Source of the DNA: Dastarcus helophoroides | Lineage: Eukaryota; Arthropoda; Insecta; Coleoptera; Bothrideridae | NCBI GenBank assembly: GCA_028583605.1 | Contig: CM053327.1 | Span: 558,001-622,000 of the forward strand | Direction of reading: 5' to 3' | DNA length: 64,000 nucleotides | Part shown: positions 57,720-64,000 of the stretch, piece by piece | How positions within the stretch are numbered: position 1 is the first letter of the stretch | How the letters are laid out: every line of letters starts with the position of its first letter | The notes under the pieces: generated by a model | What the model saw: only the letters and a program-made list of their open reading frames with translations | What the model was told of the DNA's origin: nothing | The model's database searches: none | Translations under genes and position numbers: made by a program

Positions 57720-57782
57720 TTCCGTGTCTGTCCGTCCGTCGGTCCATCCGGCCGTCCGGCCGTCCGGCCGTCCGTCCGTCTG
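57720..57782. repeat. (GGAC)n-type simple repeat at the 3' end of the retrotransposon
   Basis: TCCG/GTCC units with slight variation over about 60 bases (minus strand GGAC and GGCC units). It follows the 3' end of the non-LTR coding region. Simple repeats at 3' ends are known in several non-LTR clades. Confidence 0.85.
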
Positions 57783-57831
57783 TTACAAAGATGATTTTTT
57801 AAGTTTAATCCACTAGCAAAGGGCAACCCTA

Positions 57832-59960
57832 TTATGCCTTCAAAACACTGCAAGTAGGATGCAGAAACAAGGATAGATGGCGATGAACCGCCTTCTTAAA
57901 CAAGGATAAGCTTGTAATTATTGGGGAAAATTCTTTTCGGTAACAAGTTCCATAGCTTGGAAGTTCTATAGAAAAAGGAGTCTCCGTAGACATAACTCCT
58001 CACTGTGTCAAGCTGGACCGCACAGGAATTTGCTGTCTCCGACTGTCTTGTATGCTTCAAAAATCTTGCTCTTGGGGGGATCAATCCTATGAGTTTCTAC
58101 GAGCATCTCCCATCATAGTACTTGTAGAAATGAGACAAGTCACCAACCATCCGCCTGTGCTCTAGTGTTTCGAGAGAATCGGTCAAACTCTCGTCATCAA
58201 TTAGTCGAATCGCTCTTCTTTGAATCGAATCCAAAAGAGCTAAAGTGTGCTTTGAGGGCTGAACTCCAAACATGAGAACAGTATTCTAGTGTTGGCCTAA
58301 CTTAGGCTTTGTATAGTGTGAATAGCTGATGAGATGTGAAGAACTTTTTAGCTCTAAAAAGAAAGCCTCGTTTCTGAGAGGCGGACTTGGCAATGGCACG
58401 CACATGATCGTCCTAAGAGAAGTTAGTGTTGGCACCGACAGATTAGATCCCATCGGGAGGATTCTATCGTCCATTAGTATGTTTGTTGTATTATCCCTTG
58501 ATGTTTTCTTGGAGAAAATTACGGCCTGAGTATTTGAAACTTTGAAGTGGGCCAGACTTTTCTTACCCGATTCCAGAATGGTTTCGAAATCCAGATTAAT
58601 CATCTGTATCTGCTGTTTCCGTAGTCAATCTAATGCAGCGATGGATGAATGGTTTTCCGGAGAAAAAAGATGACACCAGGCTACTATCACCTGCGTAGCT
58701 GTATATAGGATTGAAAGCTGAAGTTAAGAGATCGTTTATGTGTACCAGAAATAGAGTAGGAGACAGGACAGACCACTGAGGCACCTCTGCATTAATCGCA
58801 CATGCCTTTGATGAGATGCTATCAACGACAACCTAAAGAGATCTGTTAGAGAGAAAATTGGATATCAAATGACAGAGTCCAAGAGGAAGGACCATGAGAT
58901 GTTAATTTTGCTAGAAGAGATCTGTACCAGACTCTGTCAAAGGCCTTTGAGATATCCAATGCCATGAATCCTAGCCTCATCATGTTTTTCCATAGCTGAG
59001 TTACAGATATGAGTAACATATGCCAATAGATCGCCAGTTGAACGTTGTTGTCTGAAACCATTTGCCTGTCCTAGATGATTCTATTCTCCTCCAGATTTTT
59101 AAGAATCTCAATGTTGATAACCTTTTCCATCACTTTAGATATAACGGGCACCAAAGGTATAGAGCGATAGTTGTTAGCCAGATTCCTTTTCCCCTTTTTA
59201 GGGACAGGCTGCACCCTAGCAGGATTTCCAATTATTACCGAATATACTTTTCTTGTAAGAGAGTAGTGAACACTTTGCTTAGGAACAGGAGTCAACTCTG
59301 GAGCGCATTTCTTAAGAACTATAGTGGGGACATTATTAAGGATAGAAGCTTTCGAGGTGTCGAGCTCGAGGAGAATCTTCTTGATTGTGCGTTGTCTGAA
59401 AACAACTTCAGGCATCGCAGTGCCAACTTTAGGAAGAATAGGAGGTTCTGCGTTTCGAGAATCAAGGTTAGGAATTTTCGGTAAACAATTAAGGTTAGCA
59501 TGTCAGCTTTTTCCTTGGAAGTAGTCGCAATATTGTTATTGTCATCGATTAAAGGTGGAAAATTTGAAGATGTAAAATTTTTTTCAATTGACTTCGCAAA
59601 TTCCTAAAGAACCTGGAACCGTCCGGACCTCTGGCGCATTTTCGAAATTATTTTTTGCCTCGTCAAAAACCTGTTTACAAAAATTTCGTGCATCTACGAA
59701 GGCGATCCGAGTCTTGACTGAGGGACTATTTCGCCAACGACGATATGCGCAATTTTTGCAGGAGACAGTCCGACTACATTTTTTGCTGAACCAAGATTTA
59801 CTGGAGGCAGACTTCCTTTTGGGAGTGGGTAATTGAGCATTGCATACCAATCAGGATAGTTTCGGTGATGGATTCGGTGACTGAGGAAGATTTTTCGCGA
59901 AAACTATGTAAATAGTAGGCCCATCCGCGTGCTCATCAGCCGCCATTGTGCAAACTTTAA
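57832..59960 (-). pseudogene. Reverse transcriptase ORF of a non-LTR retrotransposon, broken
   Basis: Minus-strand segments in order: 59850-59584 with SWFSKKCSRTVSCKNCAYRRW (the region between endonuclease and reverse transcriptase); 59415-59071 with ILLELDTSKAS, ARVQPVPKKG and ANNYRSIPLVPVISKVMEKV (RT motifs 1-2); 59061-58846 with ALDISKAFDRVWY (catalytic Asp of motif A); 58784-58596 with PQWSVLSPTLFLVHINDLL and SYAGDSS, where the expected A-D-D catalytic box has become A-G-D; 58603-58286 with KVSNTQAVIFSKK; a LLDSIQRRAIRLI stretch (about 58230); and 58084-57896 with SFFYRTSKLWNLLPKRIFP. One frame change near the end still allows a terminal KKAVHRHLSLFLHP. Frame changes and the mutated active site make it inactive. 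The plus-strand 140-residue frame at 59062-59484 is its shadow. Confidence 0.9.
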
Positions 59961-59969
59961 ATTAACGCC

Positions 59970-61310
59970 TCCCCTAAAATCCAACAAATTCAGTGTTAGA
60001 AAGCAATTTCAAATTTAAACTGGATAGTTTAAAAAACTCTAAACTTGAGAGGAAGAAACTCGACATTTGAAAAAAAAATTTATATTTTTGAATTCATCGA
60101 ATTCAAAAAAATTAATCCTGGATTTCAAGGAAGATTTCTAAGAAAAACCTGAAATGAAATGAGACAATTTATGTACAGGTATATTTCTCGACAATTACTT
60201 TTGATTTGTAATTTTCTTTTTTTAAATTTTCGGGTTTAAATTCGATATCTAGGTATTTTTTTATTCATATTGTATATCTTTTCTTCAAAGATATGAGGTT
60301 TTTTAGATCACCTCTAAAATTTCAACAACGAACTCATTTTAAAGTTTAAGTTGAAATTGATTTTTCTCAAAATTTCGACTTCTTTCGAGAATTATTTCCA
60401 AATTTCTAAAAAAATTTAAAATAATGAGTTTTTTTTGAAGTAGACGTTTTTCTGGTTTCGACTATTTTTCCTTAAAACAGCCCTAAATTCAATTTTCTAC
60501 TTTTTTATTGGTATTTCAACTTTTTTTCATATTTCGGTTTTTCTTGGGATCATAATCAAAATAATTTCAAAGTGACTGCCAAAATTTCCAGGCTAAAAAC
60601 GAAAAATCGACAATTAAGTCAAATTCTTGAATTTAAAGTAGAAACGTAAAGCATAAAATTAAAATGAATCTGAAAATCATATCCATATTCACAAATTTTT
60701 GAATCAAGAGGAAAATATTAAAACAAGCTGAGTATTCAAAGCTAAAGAAATTTTCTTCAAATTTCAATTTATTTACTTAGAAGTTGAATCTGAAAAGAAA
60801 AATTTTCACTTTTTTTAAAACTCAGACTTTTTTAAACTTTTAAATTCTATTTCCGAGCTTGTATTCCCAGAAAAGTTTTTAAAATTTCTATTTTAATCTA
60901 AATAAAAACTCGAATTAAAAAAATTCATTGAAATAATATGTTTTCAAAATTTCGACCATTTTCGAAACCAAACTCAAAATTTCTAAAGACTGTTTAAAAA
61001 ATGTATTTTAGAAATTATTTTCTTTAGATAATCGTTTTTTAAACTTCGTTATTTCTCTTTTCAAAATTTTAATTTTAATCTGAAATATTTAACTTTGAAT
61101 TCAACTTTATCACTCTTTTTTTTAGGAAAAGATCGCTATTTATAAAAAAAAATGATTTAGAGGCTAACATTTAAAATGTTGAAATTTATCAGAAAATCAA
61201 GATAAAGCAAAAAATTTAGAATGAACCAAAATGTTGAGTTGATTTAAAGAACATAACTTCAAAAAATCTCTATTTACAAAACGACAAATTTTAACTGAGA
61301 ATTTCGAGAA
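59970..61310. repeat. Degenerate AT tract, mixed orientation
   Basis: A-rich patches (60030-60130, 61120-61310) and T-rich patches (60180-60600, 60780-61100). It contains the second copy of the dispersed unit at 60753-61075. Confidence 0.5.
60753..61075 (+). repeat. Dispersed repeat within tract DNA, copy 2
   Basis: Partner of 55324-55650, offset 5.43 kb. The non-LTR element and ordinary sequence lie between them. See copy 1 for shared landmarks. Confidence 0.75.
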
Positions 61311-61317
61311 AAAAGAA

Positions 61318-61425
61318 GTACAGGATATACTTTTTCCGGGATTGGACCGTGTCAAAGTACTACTAAAAGTGTTCGACGTTTCGCTCATCATCGTAGGGGA
61401 CTTCTTCAGGAGCAAAGAAACAAAA
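61318..61425 (-). repeat. Second hammerhead-like repeat family (Penelope-like end?)
   Basis: On the minus strand the segment reads CTGAAGA, a loop region, GAAACGTC, then CTAAAAGTGTTCG-complementary sequence and CACGGTCCAATCCCGG. CTGAAGA...GAAAC followed by the palindrome ACGT and C at the cleavage position is the hammerhead layout. Stem I pairs at three of four positions. Stem II, expected between the boxes, no longer pairs well. A more decayed copy lies at 2906-2975. Confidence 0.45.
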
Positions 61426-61429
61426 AATA

Positions 61430-61760
61430 CAATACAAGGAAATTATACAAAAATGAAAAATGAAAGAAGTCAATTTCAAACATCAGAGCAGGTATATATC
61501 ACCATACCAGAGGCTTCTCTACTCAAAATTCTATTTTCTCAAAATATTTACTTATAACGTTAAATTTTCTTGTACTAAATTTCTACAAAACTAAAAATTT
61601 GAGAATGAAGTTAATATTCCAAGAAAAAAAATATGTTGAACTAAGTCGACTTCTTAAGTTTACGCCTGAAATTTTGAAAATATTCAGAAGACAATCCCAA
61701 AATTTCGAGTCAAATGAAAAAGAAGAAGAAGAAAAAAAAAAGAAATAATTCGGACTTGAT
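61430..61760. other. Ordinary AT-rich sequence with a purine run
   Basis: A GAA-rich run (about 61717-61745) is the only notable item. The mirrored frames at 61583-61789 and 61342-61557 are unsupported. Confidence 0.3.
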
Positions 61761-62937
61761 GCAGGATGTTGCGAAATTAGGTTGGACACTTTTAGCAGTA
61801 CATTTTTTGTTCAAAAATATGTAAAAAGTTTCATATAAACATATATCGAGAGAAGCTTCGTTTTCGAGATACAGGTGGTCAAATGTAAAATTGAAATGAT
61901 GGTTTTTTGTTGATTTATTTCGAAACGTGACAAGATAAATATTTGAAATTTGGCAAACCTATTTAGTTTTTGATGCTCTATAGAATAAACTGCCAAATTT
62001 TATTTAATGTGGATCAGTGGAGGGTGAAACCAAGGGGGTGGGGAAATAAAATTATTCATTTTTTTTAATTTTTGATTATTTAGATATTTTAAATCCTAAA
62101 ATCTTTTAGAAGGGACCTTCTTACTTAAAAAAGGTACTCTTACCTTACCCTGATAGAGTCGACCGTTTTCGAGTAAAATGAATTCAAATAATGTATTGCA
62201 TGTCTAGGAATTACTAGTAAAAAAGGTCCAAGTTATAAGTGGGCCATGGAAACACAAAGATGATTGTCAAAGTAACTTAAGTGTAACGTCTGAACATTAA
62301 AGCAATACTCTTTCTTTGGTTTCATTTTTTTTCAAATTCTGTTAATAGTGGGTTCAATTGATTTATTTCTGAATTGAGAAATATGTGATATGCATAAAAT
62401 GTACGGGTTCTGTAATGAGGACGTAGTGGCTGCTCATTTTAAGAATAAGACGATAGGGTATTCTTTTTTTCAGAAAACCGTCTCCTATACTTTCTCTGAG
62501 GAGCCAATGCGTTCTTATTACAGAACCCATACAAAAAATGCACGATACTTAATTCTCTATGCAAAAATGAATAGATCGAAAAAAGTTGCCTAAAGGTTTT
62601 AACGTTAAACTTAAGTTATACTGACAATAATTTTTTTTGTTTCCATGGCCCACTTACAACTTGGACCTTTTTTTAGTAATTCTTAGACATGCTATACATT
62701 TTCTAAATGCACTTTATTTAAAAACGGTCAACTCGGGGTAAGATAAGAGTACCTTTTTACCTAAAATGGTCTAAATAGGTGTGCCAAATTTCAGATATTT
62801 AGCTTGTCACATTTCGAAAAAATCAACAAAAAAACCATCATTTCAATTTTACCTTTTGACACCTTTATCTCGAAAACGAAGATTTTTCCCATATATGTTT
62901 ATATAAAATTGTTTACATATTTTTGGACATCCTGTAT
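61760..62937. mobile_element. Near spacer-less palindromic (foldback) element, 1.18 kb
   Basis: The left arm reads outward from about 62467 to 61760 and the right arm from 62467 to 62937. Paired landmarks: CAGGATGT with ACATCCTG at the ends, AAACATATAT with ATATATGTTT, GATGGTTTTTTGTTGA with its complement near 62840, AGTGGGCCATGGAAAC (62238) with GTTTCCATGGCCCACT (62639), and GGGTTCTGTAAT (62405) with ATTACAGAACCC (62518). The left arm is longer by some 200 bases of insertions, mainly around 61985-62090. No loop is needed at the centre. The 67-residue frame at 62390-62593 crosses the centre and is not a gene. It differs from the foldback family at 23767. Confidence 0.85.
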
Positions 62938-62939
62938 GA

Positions 62940-63600
62940 AGCTCATCTTAAATATTTTAGAATTTTAGCATCGAAAATTCGAATTTTTTTCAAAATTTTA
63001 GTCATTTTGATAATTGCATTTCTTTTCTGAAATTTTTATTTGTTCGAAATTTCGGGTTTTCTTCAAAATTTCGACCTTTTTGTCAATTTGCCTTTTTCTG
63101 AAAAAAATGACTACTAAGGACTTGGATTTTTTTGCAAGTGCAAAATATTTAAAAAAAAACTTAAAAAACTGTTTAATACTCTAAAAGAAAAATGGAAATT
63201 ATCAAAAATGTTGAATTTATGAGGGAAACACAAATTACCCGAATAAATCAAAATTTTCAAAAAAGTCACAATATTTAAAAAGTTGAAACCTTCAAAAAAG
63301 TCTAATTTACAAAATCGAATTTTCAAGAAAGTTAAATTTTTCAAAAAAATTTCAATTTACAAAATCAAAATTTCAGGAAAAAGAAAAAATCAATATTTGA
63401 AATAAGTCAAAAACACTGAGAAAAGGTCAGAAACTAAAAAAAAGATAGACATTAAAAAAATGAGGCAATTTTAGAAAAGGCCGAAATATTTAAAAATAGG
63501 CTAAATCATCCAAATAAAATTATTTTTGGAAAGCCGAAGGATGTCTCAAAAATGTAAATTTTACAAATAAAGTCATAATGTACATTAATTCACCTAAAAG
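62940..63600. repeat. Degenerate tract switching from T-rich to A-rich
   Basis: T-rich blocks to about 63100, then A-rich blocks to 63600. The switch occurs with no inserted element. The minus-strand frame at 63114-63344 is compositional. Confidence 0.55.
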
Positions 63601-64000
63601 AGAGTTGGACTTACACAATTAGGGTTCCGTACCAAATTAAATCATGTTTATTTATGTATGAATTTGAAATTTTCCCAAAATTTTCTTGTGTTAAAATTGA
63701 GGCGTTTTGTAAAAAAGTAGCCCAAGTAAATCCATGGATATGTACTGAAAATTATTAAGAAAAAGTCTATTTAATGCAAATATGAAATACTGCTGCCACC
63801 TGCTAAGTAGTAAAAGTATTATTCATGGGTTTGTGCTGTACCATCAGCGGTTGCACCTATACATTATCAATTTTCTAAGTAAAGTAAATTGAAAATCAGG
63901 AAATGCCTAAATAAGTTGGTTAGGCTATTTTTGCACTAAATGCCTCAATTGAAAATAAAAAAAATGTCTGTTTTCAGGAATACATACTTTTTTTTCTACA
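63600..64000. other. Ordinary AT-rich sequence to the window end
   Basis: No repeat, frame or splice signal recognised. Confidence 0.25.

Larger units (their letters stand above)
57700..59960 (-). mobile_element. 5'-truncated non-LTR retrotransposon (Jockey/CR1-like)
   Basis: The minus strand carries, from 59960 down to 57832, the part of ORF2 after the endonuclease, the reverse transcriptase and the C-terminal region. A 3' untranslated part ends in GGAC repeats at about 57782-57720. The endonuclease half and all upstream sequence are missing and tract DNA begins at about 59970. Truncation at the 5' end is the usual outcome of target-primed reverse transcription. Confidence 0.85.

Noticed and set aside
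59062..59484. 140-residue plus-strand frame, the longest in the window
   Set aside because: It is antisense to the reverse transcriptase motifs on the minus strand (59071-59415), which match known domains.
62390..62593. 67-residue plus-strand frame
   Set aside because: It crosses the centre of the 61760-62937 palindrome.
1..64000. tRNA, rRNA or snRNA genes
   Set aside because: I looked for internal promoter boxes of the GGTTCGAATCC type and for rRNA-like blocks and saw none. A covariance-model search would be decisive.

Overview
The window is nuclear DNA of a eukaryote, very AT-rich, with no operons, ribosome binding sites, rRNA or tRNA that I could find. The mobile elements (two mariner-type transposases, a long-TIR Tc1-type element, a Jockey/CR1-type non-LTR retrotransposon, foldback elements, a solo LTR and Penelope-like hammerhead repeats) point to an arthropod, most likely an insect. 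I cannot name the species. No complete host gene is present. The best host signal is one internal exon on the minus strand (5017-5148) with good splice sites on both sides; four weaker candidate exons or coding scraps are listed at low confidence.

By eye, between a third and a half of the window is one kind of sequence: long tracts of a degenerate motif close to TTTTTGAAAATTTCGAC, repeated every 17-22 bases, never exact, and with a fixed orientation inside each tract. T-rich (+) tracts: 1-600, 6030-7240, 12190-14110, 25250-27720, 30970-34810, 42340-43900, 45540-47210, 52940-53640. A-rich tracts (the same motif on the minus strand): 870-1740, 7440-10010, 14380-15060, 20870-21440, 28270-29210, 39180-40290, 53660-56350, 63110-63600. 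Most of the short open frames rich in F, K, N, S and I are shadows of these tracts.

Mobile elements sit between or inside the tracts. Five related inverted-repeat elements (1795-2020, 7267-7399, 11652-12190, 48348-48524, 51418-51636) carry a hammerhead-ribozyme-like motif with a compensatory base change in stem II. Two very large palindromes lie at 23767-25051 and 61760-62937. A decayed 2.5 kb DNA transposon fills 36670-39139, and a fragment of its left end lies inverted at 2585-2839. A Tc1-type element (3139-4652), mariners (47431-48315 and about 50283-51408), a 5'-truncated non-LTR element (57700-59960), a solo LTR (26829-27180) and two short MITEs (609-826, 44387-44656) complete the set. 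Every transposase and reverse transcriptase frame is broken.

Segments of more ordinary base composition (10020-11380, 15060-16200, 19560-20870, 21600-23760, 29210-30960, 35880-36660, 40890-42330, 45060-45540, 49350-50280, 51640-52930, 56350-57690) look like intron or intergenic DNA of host genes with very large introns, with GC-richer islands near 15450-15830, 22280-22480 and 29730-30040. Nothing here works as a pathway. The window is best read as the inside or surroundings of one or more large-intron genes swollen by degenerate tract DNA and dead transposons.
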